Assembly (NCBI GenBank): GCA_023425485.1 | Contig: JAFACO010000382.1 | Location: 1 to 11,312 of the forward strand | DNA: 11,312 bases | Source: Bacillota bacterium | GTDB taxonomy: Bacteria > Bacillota > Clostridia > Lachnospirales > Lachnospiraceae | Direction: 5' to 3' | In this document: positions 5,303 to 11,312 of the stretch, one piece after another | Numbering within the stretch: position 1 is the first letter of the stretch | Layout: every line of letters starts with the position of its first letter | The notes under the pieces: model-generated | The model's input: only the letters and a program-made list of their open reading frames with translations | Told to the model about the DNA's origin: nothing | Database searches by the model: none | Translations under genes and position numbers: made by a program

Positions 5303-6583
5303 TTACTTATAGTAGTCAAAACTTAAGCCATACATACGAACGGTATCACCTTCACTGATTCCAAGCTCCTCTAGCTGTTCTAGAATTCCGTTATCCTTTA
5401 AGAAATTTTGGAAGAACTCAAATCCTTTTTCAGAGTCTATGTTGGTATAACCAAGCATTCTTTCAATTCTTGGACCTTCAACAACATAAACGTCCTCTTC
5501 TTTCCATACTTCAAACGGTAAGTTCATATCAATCTTATTTTCATGGAAGTATTCGCGTTCAAAGACCACTGGTGCTTGATCCAGGTTATTTAACATACTC
5601 TTTACATGATATAGCAGTTCCTTCATACCTTTTCCGCTTACAGCAGAAATGGAAAACACCTGCATTCCCTGTGGTTCAAAGGTATCTTTTAACTTTTGAA
5701 CTACTGCCTGTGCATCCTCTTCCAACAATACATCTGTCTTATTGGCAGCAATTACTTGGGGAAGTTTTGCTAGTTCAGAATTATATGCTACAAGTTCTGA
5801 ATTAATTAAATTAATATCATCAATTGGATCTCTTCCCTCTGTCGAAGCTGCATCCACAAGATGGATAATTACCTTAGTTCTCTCTATATGTCTTAAAAAT
5901 TCGTGTCCAAGACCTAACCCCTCCGATGCTCCTTCAATTAGCCCGGGGATATCGGCAATAACAAAACCGCCGCCTTCCATATCAACCACGCCTAGATTAG
6001 GACTTAATGTGGTAAAATGATAGTTGCCAATCTTCGGTCTTGCATTGGTTACACGGGATAAAAGGGTGGATTTACCTACATTGGGAAAGCCCACTAAACC
6101 AACATCTGCAATTACCTTAAGTTCTAAGATTACGTTCATCTCCTGAGCTTTCTGGCCAGGTTGTGCGTATTTAGGAACTTGCATGGTAGGGGTTGCATAA
6201 TGCTGATTACCTTTTCCGCCTCTGCCGCCCTTAAGAATAACTTCTCTGGATTTAACTTGGGACATGTCCACTACTACTTTGCCAGTTTCTTTCTCTTTTA
6301 TGACAGTACCCTGTGGTACCTTTATAATTAAATCATTACCATCTTTTCCATGGCACTTCTTTTTACCGCCGCTTTCTCCGTCTTCCGCACAATATTTACG
6401 TACGAAACGAAAATCACTTAAGGTATTCAAACCTTCATCTACTTCAAATATCAAATCTCCGCCTCTACCACCGTCGCCACCATCTGGGCCACCAGCTGGT
6501 ACGAAGATTTCCTTACGAAAGCTTACATGTCCATCTCCGCCTTTACCGGATCTGATATATATTTCTGCTCTATCTGCAAACAT
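5303..6583 (-). CDS. obgE: ObgE/CgtA, essential ribosome-assembly GTPase
   Basis: The 426-residue protein has all three domains of Firmicute Obg: the glycine-rich Obg fold (1-158, with repeated GGDGG and GGRGG turns), the GTPase domain (about 159-335), and a C-terminal OCT domain (about 345-426, ending EGDTVRMYGLSFDYY). GTPase motifs are G1 GFPNVGKS (165-172), T192 in switch I, G3 DIPG (211-214), G4 NKTD (281-284) and G5 SAVSG (313-317). Obg binds the 50S subunit late in assembly and responds to GTP and ppGpp levels. A strong terminator and a fresh promoter lie between rpmA and this gene, so it opens its own transcript. The predicted leader is about 136 nt, with AGAGAGGAAACAGGTG before the ATG. 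Confidence 0.98.
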   Translation of the reverse strand: MFADRAEIYIRSGKGGDGHVSFRKEIFVPAGGPDGGDGGRGGDLIFEVDEGLNTLSDFRFVRKYCAEDGESGGKKKCHGKDGNDLIIKVPQGTVIKEKETGKVVVDMSQVKSREVILKGGRGGKGNQHYATPTMQVPKYAQPGQKAQEMNVILELKVIADVGLVGFPNVGKSTLLSRVTNARPKIGNYHFTTLSPNLGVVDMEGGGFVIADIPGLIEGASEGLGLGHEFLRHIERTKVIIHLVDAASTEGRDPIDDINLINSELVAYNSELAKLPQVIAANKTDVLLEEDAQAVVQKLKDTFEPQGMQVFSISAVSGKGMKELLYHVKSMLNNLDQAPVVFEREYFHENKIDMNLPFEVWKEEDVYVVEGPRIERMLGYTNIDSEKGFEFFQNFLKDNGILEQLEELGISEGDTVRMYGLSFDYYK

Positions 6584-6620
6584 TTTAACACCTGTTTCCT
6601 CTCTATGATAAAGTCAATAG

Positions 6621-6686
6621 CTAATTGTATTAATAATTTATTCTATTTTCTAAATGAACTCATTCAGCCTAAGAATATACAATTAG
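6621..6686 (-). other. Inverted repeat in the obgE leader
   Basis: CTAATTGTAT at 6621-6630 pairs perfectly with ATACAATTAG at 6677-6686 across a 46-nt gap, which includes a small AATGA/TCATT palindrome. Both arms lie inside the predicted obgE leader RNA, so it could form a large stem-loop about 40 nt before the start codon. With AT-rich arms it may be chance; no known riboswitch is evident. Confidence 0.4.
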
Positions 6687-6725
6687 AAACAACCTTTGTT
6701 ATTATTTCCAAAACAACGTAGGACT

Positions 6726-6754
6726 ATTATAAACGTTCTCTTCTTTTATGACAA
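6726..6754 (-). promoter_or_regulatory. obgE promoter
   Basis: On the minus strand TTGTCA (6754 to 6749) is followed after exactly 17 bp by a perfect TATAAT (6731 to 6726). Transcription would start near 6719. It should drive obgE-yhbY-nadD-yqeK-rsfS. Confidence 0.8.
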
Positions 6755-6782
6755 TAGATATACTGGAAGACATTGTCCTATT

Positions 6783-6815
6783 CATGACAAGTGAAACGAC
6801 TTGTCGTTTCATCTT
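6783..6815. repeat. 33-bp dispersed repeat, copy 2 (overlapping hairpins)
   Basis: This is the partner of 2999-3031 (31 of 33 identical). Here TGAAACGAC-TT-GTCGTTTCA (6792-6811) is a perfect 9-bp palindrome, while GACAAGT (6786-6792) can instead pair perfectly with ACTTGTC (6799-6805). The two folds share bases and exclude each other. It lies about 30 bp upstream of the obgE -35, so it is probably outside that transcript. Confidence 0.75.
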
Positions 6816-6829
6816 GTTTAAAAGCCTTA

Positions 6830-6886
6830 TGAATGCAGTTGCCTATGGACTTAAGCCAACTTTAAATTCATAGGTAACCACATTCA
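6830..6886. repeat. Imperfect 18-bp hairpin beside the dispersed repeat
   Basis: The arm from 6830 (TGAATGCAG...CCTATG, to 6847) pairs with 6869-6886 (CATAGGTAACC...) at 15 Watson-Crick positions of 18, with a 21-nt loop. The remaining three are G-U on one strand or the other. Like copy 1, the 33-bp repeat here is followed after a short gap by a palindrome, and AAAAGCCTT occurs in both neighbourhoods (3085 and 6820). Confidence 0.6.
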
Positions 6887-6907
6887 ATCTAATAATGAAC
6901 TCTTTAC

Positions 6908-6947
6908 ATAAAAAACCCCAAATTCCGTGCATTTAAGAATTTGGGGT
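6908..6947 (-). terminator. Intrinsic terminator of rplU-prp-rpmA
   Basis: On the minus strand an 11-bp perfect stem (6947-6937 with 6925-6915, ACCCCAAATTC type) with an 11-nt loop is followed by a run of T from 6915 to 6910. It starts 20 bp after the rpmA stop and should separate this operon from obgE. Confidence 0.95.
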
Positions 6948-6966
6948 CATTACCGAATAGTTATTC

Positions 6967-7254
6967 TTATTTCGCTGCTACAGGATAAACACTAGCTTGT
7001 TTCTTATCTCTACCCTTACGCTCAAATTTAACAACGCCGTCAACTAAAGCAAATAAAGTATCATCGCCACCACGACCAACGTTAACACCCGGATGGATCT
7101 TTGTTCCGCGTTGTCTGTAAAGAATATTTCCTGCAAGAACAAATTGACCGTCTGCTCTCTTCGCGCCTAATCTCTTGGATTCGGAATCTCTACCGTTCTT
7201 GGTAGAACCAACACCCTTTTTATGAGCGAAAAATTGAAGGTTCATTCTTAACAT
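6967..7254 (-). CDS. rpmA: Ribosomal protein L27 (bL27) with cleavable N-terminal extension
   Basis: The 95-residue protein contains the L27 core HKKGVGSTKNGRDS...RLGAKR, GNILYRQRGTKIHPG (43-57) and a basic C-terminus. It begins with MLRMNLQFFA, the extension found in Firmicute L27 that must be removed to expose the N-terminus reaching toward the peptidyl-transferase centre. The expected mature protein begins at H11-K-K-G. The protease that does this, Prp, is encoded 43 bp upstream. AGGAGG lies 8 nt before the first ATG, so translation starts there rather than at M4 and the extension is really made. It is the last gene before the strong terminator. Confidence 0.97.
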   Translation of the reverse strand: MLRMNLQFFAHKKGVGSTKNGRDSESKRLGAKRADGQFVLAGNILYRQRGTKIHPGVNVGRGGDDTLFALVDGVVKFERKGRDKKQASVYPVAAK

Positions 7255-7297
7255 GTTCTACACCTCCTAAAATTCTAATTACAAATCAGATCTAAAG

Positions 7298-7630
7298 TTA
7301 CTGCTCCTTCACTTGTTTCAGCTTGATATATTTATCGGAATATTCCTCTGCGATTCCCTGAAGCCCGAGAGCTAAAGAGCTAAGTAACAGATTGGTATTC
7401 TTACTGAAAGGTGAATTCACATGAAATTCCATAATTCCTTTTTTCTCATCCTCTTTCAGATCAAACTGATCTGAAGTAAAATTCTCAATCGAATTTATGG
7501 CATTGATTACAAGGGCTGATACTGCTGCACATACCACATCACTGCCATATTCGGCAAAATTAGCATGTCCCGAGAGTTTAAACCCGGTAACCAAATTCTC
7601 TGCATTTTTATAAATGGATACGTTAATCAT
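7298..7630 (-). CDS. prp: Prp (YsxB), cysteine protease that processes L27
   Basis: The 110-residue protein has the family core SGHANFAEYGSDVVCAAVSAL at residues 20-40. H22 and C34 form the catalytic dyad, and D31 is also conserved. Prp cuts the N-terminal extension from ribosomal protein L27, a step essential in Staphylococcus aureus because L27 with the extension still attached cannot function. Gene position between rplU and rpmA is the standard Firmicute arrangement. It starts 11 bp after rplU, with AAGGAAATG ahead of the ATG overlapping the rplU stop, so translation is probably coupled. It is cytoplasmic, with no signal peptide. Confidence 0.96.
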   Translation of the reverse strand: MINVSIYKNAENLVTGFKLSGHANFAEYGSDVVCAAVSALVINAINSIENFTSDQFDLKEDEKKGIMEFHVNSPFSKNTNLLLSSLALGLQGIAEEYSDKYIKLKQVKEQ

Positions 7631-7641
7631 ATCACATTTCC

Positions 7642-7950
7642 TTATGCGTTGATCTTTTCAATCTTAACCTTGGTATATGGCTGTCTATGTCCATTTTTCT
7701 TGTGATATCCAGACTTTCTCTTGTATCTGAAAACAATAACTTTTTTGTTCTTGCCTTCTTCAACAATCGTTGCTGATACAGTTGCGTTAGCTACTGTAGG
7801 CTCACCTACAACTAACTTATCGCCCTTGTTTACAGCAAGTACCTGATCAAAAGTATAAGTTGCTCCTTCTACTCCGAGCTTTTCAACTTTAATGATATCG
7901 CCTTCCGCTACCTTGTACTGTTTTCCACCAGTTGCAATAATTGCGTACAT
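7642..7950 (-). CDS. rplU: Ribosomal protein L21 (bL21)
   Basis: The mature-length reading is 102 residues, normal for L21, with the family start MYAIIATGGKQYKVAEGD and the basic C-terminal RNA-binding stretch RYKRKSGYHKKNGHRQPYT. L21 binds 23S rRNA and contacts L20. An ATG further upstream at 7971 would add seven residues (MIIGGAK), but those codons span the ribosome binding site: AGGAGG at 7958-7963 lies 7 nt before the ATG at 7950, which is therefore the true start. It is the first gene of the rplU-prp-rpmA operon. Confidence 0.97.
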   Translation of the reverse strand: MYAIIATGGKQYKVAEGDIIKVEKLGVEGATYTFDQVLAVNKGDKLVVGEPTVANATVSATIVEEGKNKKVIVFRYKRKSGYHKKNGHRQPYTKVKIEKINA

Positions 7951-8028
7951 CTTGGCACCTCCTATTATCATTACTCGCCAACTATGGTGGATGATTTCTC
8001 AACACTTAAACCTCGTTGTGCGGCACAC
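7951..8028 (-). promoter_or_regulatory. rplU leader, possible ribosomal-protein (L21) leader RNA
   Basis: About 78 nt separate the predicted transcription start from the rplU ATG. TTGGC (7981 to 7977) can pair with GCCAA (7956 to 7952), putting the AGGAGG in the loop of a stem that ends next to the start codon. The 5' part has GTGTGCCGCAC, able to form a small hairpin. L21 leaders that bind the protein and shut off their own mRNA are known in Firmicutes (Rfam L21_leader). I cannot confirm that this one fits the model. Confidence 0.5.
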
Positions 8029-8034
8029 TAAATT

Positions 8035-8063
8035 ATGTTAGCATATGCCAATTGCTTTGTCAA
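8035..8063 (-). promoter_or_regulatory. rplU promoter
   Basis: On the minus strand a perfect TTGACA (8063 to 8058) is followed after 17 bp by TAACAT (8040 to 8035). The -35 hexamer contains the TGA stop codon of the upstream methyltransferase gene, so the spacer has been reduced to the promoter itself. Confidence 0.82.
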
Positions 8064-9145
8064 TCCAATATTTTTACAAAATCGGTGGATTTCTGATACA
8101 GGTATTCGCGGTATCTTCCGCCTGCGCCAGTCCAAGGTGATATTGCCTGATAGACTAGTTCATATTCCTCCGATATGGGAAACTCTTTCGCCAGAACTTC
8201 CTTATGCCCTCTGGAAGAATTCTCCCATAGATTAAAATTACTATTCTGATGAAAGATATACTTCGGATGATTCTTATGAATGGTATCAAAATATTCCCAG
8301 ACATCTTCCTTTGACATTTCTGAAAATGAATTTGAATTATAGGCAAGATTAATTCCTATGTCTATATTATTATGATCGGTGGAAGGAACAAGAATAAGCT
8401 GATAATTTTTTTGATCCTCAAAAGTTATCTTCCCATCCAATGCCCATTTTATTTTAATTTCTTTTCCTAAAAAAGATGCCCATTTTGATGTAAAATAGTA
8501 ATTAATAAATAGTGTTTCCATAAGGTCGCAGACGATATAACAAAAATTATCTAATATTTTATTTAAAAAGAAGAATACGCCTCCGTAACCACCACCAATT
8601 TCAAGTATCGTTGGTCTTGTTTCATCTTTTATCAGCTTTTTAATCAGTCGCGCATGATAGCTGTGTCTGCAAGAGTTATACATAACTAAGCTTCCATCCA
8701 CCATTAATCCAAATGGATTACCAATATTAGGTATCTCCAACTCGCAAACAGGCAAATCACCGCAAAACTCGCGCCAGGTATCGATATCTAGTAAAATATC
8801 ATTCACCAATCGTTCCTTATACTGTTCGTCTTCTATATCAGGTGCAGAGATACCAAAGGAAATCTCATTTCGAAATAAATTCCGAAAGAGTGGCACCAAT
8901 TCTTCTTTATTCCCCTCTGCCAATAACCTTTTATAATTCTGTTGCTTATTTTCCTGTATCCAGGACCATTCCCCGCTTGCGCAGTTCGTTTTATAAGAAT
9001 ATTCTAGATAGGCTTTCAACAATTCCTGTATTATTTTTTCATCTCTGTCATCTATTTTCTCTCTGCACTCAAAAACCCCTTGTAAATATTCTTGATACAA
9101 GGGGTGTGTTTTTTGTTCAATTCCTGCAAATGTTAATCTCTTCAT
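8060..9145 (-). CDS. Putative sugar O-methyltransferase (SAM-dependent)
   Basis: This 361-residue protein has a class I methyltransferase motif, ILEIGGGYGGVFFFL at 180-194, where E182 to G189 form the SAM-binding loop. CYIVCDLMET (202-211) follows as the motif II acid region. EIGGGYGG followed by a C-D-L-x-E strand is typical of the putative sugar O-methyltransferase family found in glycan clusters. The 170-residue N-terminal region, with MVDGSLVMYNSCRHSYHARLI just before motif I, fits too. It probably methylates a hydroxyl on a surface sugar or a nucleotide-sugar, but no glycan gene is nearby to support this. There is no signal peptide. GGAG lies 6 nt before the ATG. It lies isolated between a hydrolase and rplU, in a block normally housekeeping, which suggests acquisition. 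Confidence 0.72.
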   Translation of the reverse strand: MKRLTFAGIEQKTHPLYQEYLQGVFECREKIDDRDEKIIQELLKAYLEYSYKTNCASGEWSWIQENKQQNYKRLLAEGNKEELVPLFRNLFRNEISFGISAPDIEDEQYKERLVNDILLDIDTWREFCGDLPVCELEIPNIGNPFGLMVDGSLVMYNSCRHSYHARLIKKLIKDETRPTILEIGGGYGGVFFFLNKILDNFCYIVCDLMETLFINYYFTSKWASFLGKEIKIKWALDGKITFEDQKNYQLILVPSTDHNNIDIGINLAYNSNSFSEMSKEDVWEYFDTIHKNHPKYIFHQNSNFNLWENSSRGHKEVLAKEFPISEEYELVYQAISPWTGAGGRYREYLYQKSTDFVKILD

Positions 9146-9280
9146 AATTACTCCATGACAATATGTGCTCCTTATACAAATATGTTATATGAGAGCTTAG
9201 TGGAACAATAAATGAAATATTAATTGCAATATTTACAAGTAGAAAAAGAGATGTAACAAGTATTAAATATCAATTTTTAA

Positions 9281-9940
9281 TTATTCCCCAAGATATGGAA
9301 CTATAACATCATATAATCGGTCCGAATGGACCACGTAACTGTCATGGGTTTCCCCTGCTATAATTTGTAAAGTGCTGTTTTGGATACAACTTGCTATGTA
9401 CTTTGTATGCTCCTCTGCAATTACATCCTTGCTACCAGCAAGTATATGCGTATCTGTCTTAATACATTTTAGCTCCATTTGCGATATATTGGGTTGCGTT
9501 AACATAAGATGATATTTTGAATTTCTAGTAAAGATATAGAAAAGCCATATTAACCAGAGGTACTTTGTTTTTATGCCTTTAGGATTAATATTTGCACCGC
9601 TAATAATAAGCTTTGATAATAGATTGGGATAACGAACAGCCATAATTAATCCAATGATGCCTCCATCGCTAAAGCCATAAAGAATTGGGTTAGTTATGTT
9701 TTGAAGGGAAATAAACTGCACAATATCTTCCGCCATCCGACCATAATCCAGTGTTTGTACTTTACTGCTGCTTCCATGTCCTCTACTGTCAATGGCATAG
9801 ACTGTATAGTCCCTACTTAGCTTTGGTATTAGTTTATCATAAATTTCATGGGTCTCTCCATTCCCATGCAATAAAAGAATTGGATTTCCTTGACCACTTT
9901 TTTCATAGTAGAGTGATACTTCCTTCAGTTGTTGATACAT
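9281..9940 (-). CDS. Alpha/beta-fold hydrolase
   Basis: The 219-residue protein shows a full alpha/beta-hydrolase triad: nucleophile S91 in GFSDGG, acid D172 in AGSKDVI, and H199 in GETHDS. HGNGE at 25-29 forms the oxyanion region, and DSRGHGSS at 51-58 is the usual strand after it. The short cap (about 118-160) contains a hydrophobic stretch, YLWLIWLFYIF at 127-137, that may line a substrate pocket rather than cross the membrane. The family includes esterases, lipases and C-C hydrolases, so the substrate is unknown. Length is at the small end of the family. AAAGGTGAG lies ahead of the ATG. The 135-bp gap to the methyltransferase shows no terminator and no clear promoter. Confidence 0.88.
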   Translation of the reverse strand: MYQQLKEVSLYYEKSGQGNPILLLHGNGETHEIYDKLIPKLSRDYTVYAIDSRGHGSSSKVQTLDYGRMAEDIVQFISLQNITNPILYGFSDGGIIGLIMAVRYPNLLSKLIISGANINPKGIKTKYLWLIWLFYIFTRNSKYHLMLTQPNISQMELKCIKTDTHILAGSKDVIAEEHTKYIASCIQNSTLQIIAGETHDSYVVHSDRLYDVIVPYLGE

Positions 9941-10027
9941 ACCAGCTCACCTTTCCAATAGGCGTTCAACCTATAAGCCGTATTCGTGAATCATATTTAA
10001 ATAATTTATCTATTCCCTCTATGAAGT

Positions 10028-10045
10028 TCCTGCTCATCAGCAGGA
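10028..10045 (-). other. Small hairpin after ybaK
   Basis: TCCTGCT (10028-10034) pairs perfectly with AGCAGGA (10039-10045) around CATC. It lies directly downstream of ybaK on the minus strand but no T tract follows, so it may stabilise the mRNA end or mark a weak stop rather than be a proper terminator. Confidence 0.45.
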
Positions 10046-10050
10046 TAATT

Positions 10051-10521
10051 CTATACCGCAACATCACATATGCTAGCAGATATATACTCAATCAGTTTTT
10101 CACTGGATATGCACAATTGACAACCACGTACTCCGGCACTAATATATATTTCATCAAAAAGGATTGCTGTCTCATCCAGGTAGGTAGGGAACTTTTTCTT
10201 CATACCAATGGGGGAGCACCCGCCACGAATATACCCTGTGATACCTAATAAATCCTTAACATGGAGCATTTCTATTTTCTTGTCACCTATTATAGTAGCT
10301 GCCTTTTTCAAATCCAGCTCCATCGTTACCGGTATACAAAAGACCACATACCCTTTCTTTTCGCCCTTTGCTACAAGTGTTTTAAACACTTGCTCCGGGG
10401 GAATACCAATTAAACCAGCAACATGTTCACCAGCCAGATTGTTCTCATCTACTTCATATTCAAAGGATTTATAGTCAATTCCTGCCTGCTCCAGCAGGCG
10501 CATTACGTTTGTCTTAACCAT
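10051..10521 (-). CDS. ybaK: YbaK-type aminoacyl-tRNA deacylase (Cys-tRNA(Pro)/Cys-tRNA(Cys))
   Basis: The 156-residue protein is a single YbaK/ProX editing domain. Catalytic lysine K47 lies in VFKTLV. GYIRGGCSPIGMKK (97-110) is the glycine loop with the GxxxP element (G100 to P104). FPTYLDETA, ISAGVRGCQL and the C-terminal ISSEKLIEYI complete the family pattern. YbaK hydrolyses cysteine wrongly attached to tRNA(Pro) by prolyl-tRNA synthetase, acting free in the cytoplasm. GAGGAA about 10 nt upstream supports the start. It follows the RNase gene after 60 bp, in which TCCTAA/TTAGGA at 10567-10587 forms only a weak hairpin without T tract, so read-through is possible. Confidence 0.94.
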   Translation of the reverse strand: MVKTNVMRLLEQAGIDYKSFEYEVDENNLAGEHVAGLIGIPPEQVFKTLVAKGEKKGYVVFCIPVTMELDLKKAATIIGDKKIEMLHVKDLLGITGYIRGGCSPIGMKKKFPTYLDETAILFDEIYISAGVRGCQLCISSEKLIEYISASICDVAV

Positions 10522-10581
10522 ATACTTTTGTTCCTCATTTGATAAGCTGTAAGTTTAAATAGAGTGTCCTAAGCATATACT

Positions 10582-11312
10582 TTAGGATTTATCAACCACT
10601 TCTGCCTTAAGATCTTCCAGCTGTTCATGTAAGGGTTTACGTACTTTTTTGCGTGTCACCTCAACAAGCCCTAAAGCCGTCATATCCACAAGCATTGTCT
10701 TGATTGGATCTTTCTTAAAGTACTCTGCAAGCTCTTCCATTAAAAGCTCTTTATCTTTCTTTAGCTCCATATCGATAAAATCAATGATAATAATACCCGA
10801 TAGATTTCTTAGGCGAATTTGCTTTGCAATTTCTTTCGCTGCTTCACGATTTACTTTAAGAAAGGTTTCCTGAACCTTTTTCTTACCCGCAACTGCTTTC
10901 CCGGTATTAACATCAATTACAGTCAGTGCCTCTGTGGGCTGTATCACCAGAGATCCACCAGATTTCAACCAAACATACGGCCGTGTAGCTTCATTCAATT
11001 TATCGTTTACCCCATAGAGATTGGAAAGGGTAAGAAGTGCATCCTGATAAAGTCGTAACTTACTAATATCTTCTGGCTGATATGAGGTCAGAAATCCGCT
11101 GATATTGGAATAAAGACTTTCATCATCTGTAATGAACTCGTCCACATTGTCGGTATAACTGTCTCTTATATCACAAATATAATTGGGGGGATTTTTATAA
11201 ATAAGTGAAAATCTATTTTGGTGTACCCCGAATTTTCTAATATTTAAATATTCCTGTGTTAGGGTTTCCATTTCTGAAACGATACGTTCCTCCGGCACAT
11301 ATGCTGCATTGG
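10582..11312 (-). CDS. rng: RNase E/G-family endoribonuclease, 3' part only
   Basis: The frame is open to the right edge, so the N-terminal S1 domain is outside. The visible 240 or so residues contain the catalytic core: LTVIDVNTGK (aspartate at codon 10912-10914) and IIIDFIDM (aspartate at 10780-10782), the two metal-binding acids equivalent to D303 and D346 of E. coli RNase E. It ends LGLVEVTRKKVRKPL plus a 16-residue charged tail. RNase G/E cleaves AU-rich single-stranded RNA, including rRNA precursors and mRNA. The CPxC zinc-link that joins subunits in E. coli RNase E is absent: no cysteine follows the catalytic acids. The short tail without that region fits RNase G more than E. In many Clostridia rng directly precedes rplU; here three genes intervene. 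Confidence 0.93.
   Translation of the reverse strand, partial: NAAYVPEERIVSEMETLTQEYLNIRKFGVHQNRFSLIYKNPPNYICDIRDSYTDNVDEFITDDESLYSNISGFLTSYQPEDISKLRLYQDALLTLSNLYGVNDKLNEATRPYVWLKSGGSLVIQPTEALTVIDVNTGKAVAGKKKVQETFLKVNREAAKEIAKQIRLRNLSGIIIIDFIDMELKKDKELLMEELAEYFKKDPIKTMLVDMTALGLVEVTRKKVRKPLHEQLEDLKAEVVDKS

Noticed and set aside
5470..6608. Several plus-strand ORFs of 92-114 codons opposite obgE
   Set aside because: They are antisense shadows of a clearly real GTPase gene; the Pro/Ser-rich translation mirrors the glycine-rich Obg domain.
9146..9280. A promoter for the methyltransferase gene
   Set aside because: Candidate hexamers (TTGTTC, TAACAT) have poor spacing; the evidence is too weak to annotate.
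9751..10248. A 165-codon plus-strand ORF across the hydrolase-ybaK junction
   Set aside because: It overlaps two well-supported minus-strand genes, has no family motif and no convincing ribosome binding site.

Overview
The window looks like chromosomal DNA of a low-GC anaerobic Firmicute. AT-rich spacers, AGGAGG-type ribosome binding sites, a Bacillus/Clostridium-type SOS box, an L27 with a cleavable N-terminal extension, and the order rplU-prp-rpmA-obgE-yhbY-nadD-yqeK-rsfS all point to Clostridia. The overall look suggests Lachnospiraceae (Lachnoclostridium phytofermentans-like); that last step is inference from impression, not from a search.

Layout. On the left (1-1322) are a partial nitroreductase and a beta-lactamase-fold serine hydrolase, both on the minus strand. 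Next comes a divergent SOS pair, 1568-2891: lexA on plus and a small membrane-anchored LysM protein resembling the division inhibitor YneA on minus. They share a 355-bp spacer holding two sigma-A-type promoters and about four LexA-box-like sequences. From 3277 to 7950 runs the ribosome-biogenesis block on minus: rplU, prp and rpmA with their own promoter, leader and strong terminator, then obgE, yhbY, nadD, yqeK and rsfS from a separate promoter. At 8060-10521 three accessory genes (putative sugar O-methyltransferase, alpha/beta hydrolase, YbaK deacylase) sit between rplU and the 3' end of an RNase E/G-family gene that runs off the right edge.

How the genes work together. LexA probably represses itself and the YneA-like protein, so DNA damage would pause division. 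Prp is the protease that trims the L27 extension, and its gene lies between those for L21 and L27. ObgE, YhbY and RsfS act on ribosome assembly or subunit joining, NadD makes the NAD precursor, and YqeK degrades Ap4A.

The least ordinary material is non-coding. The spacer between lexA and rsfS holds a 198-bp nearly symmetric inverted repeat whose mismatches in the middle stem are G-U or tandem G-A when read as plus-strand RNA. A 33-bp repeat made of two overlapping, mutually exclusive hairpins lies next to it, and a second copy lies between rpmA and obgE, beside another hairpin. I did not recognise these as a named family. I saw no CRISPR array, tRNA, rRNA, transposase or phage gene.
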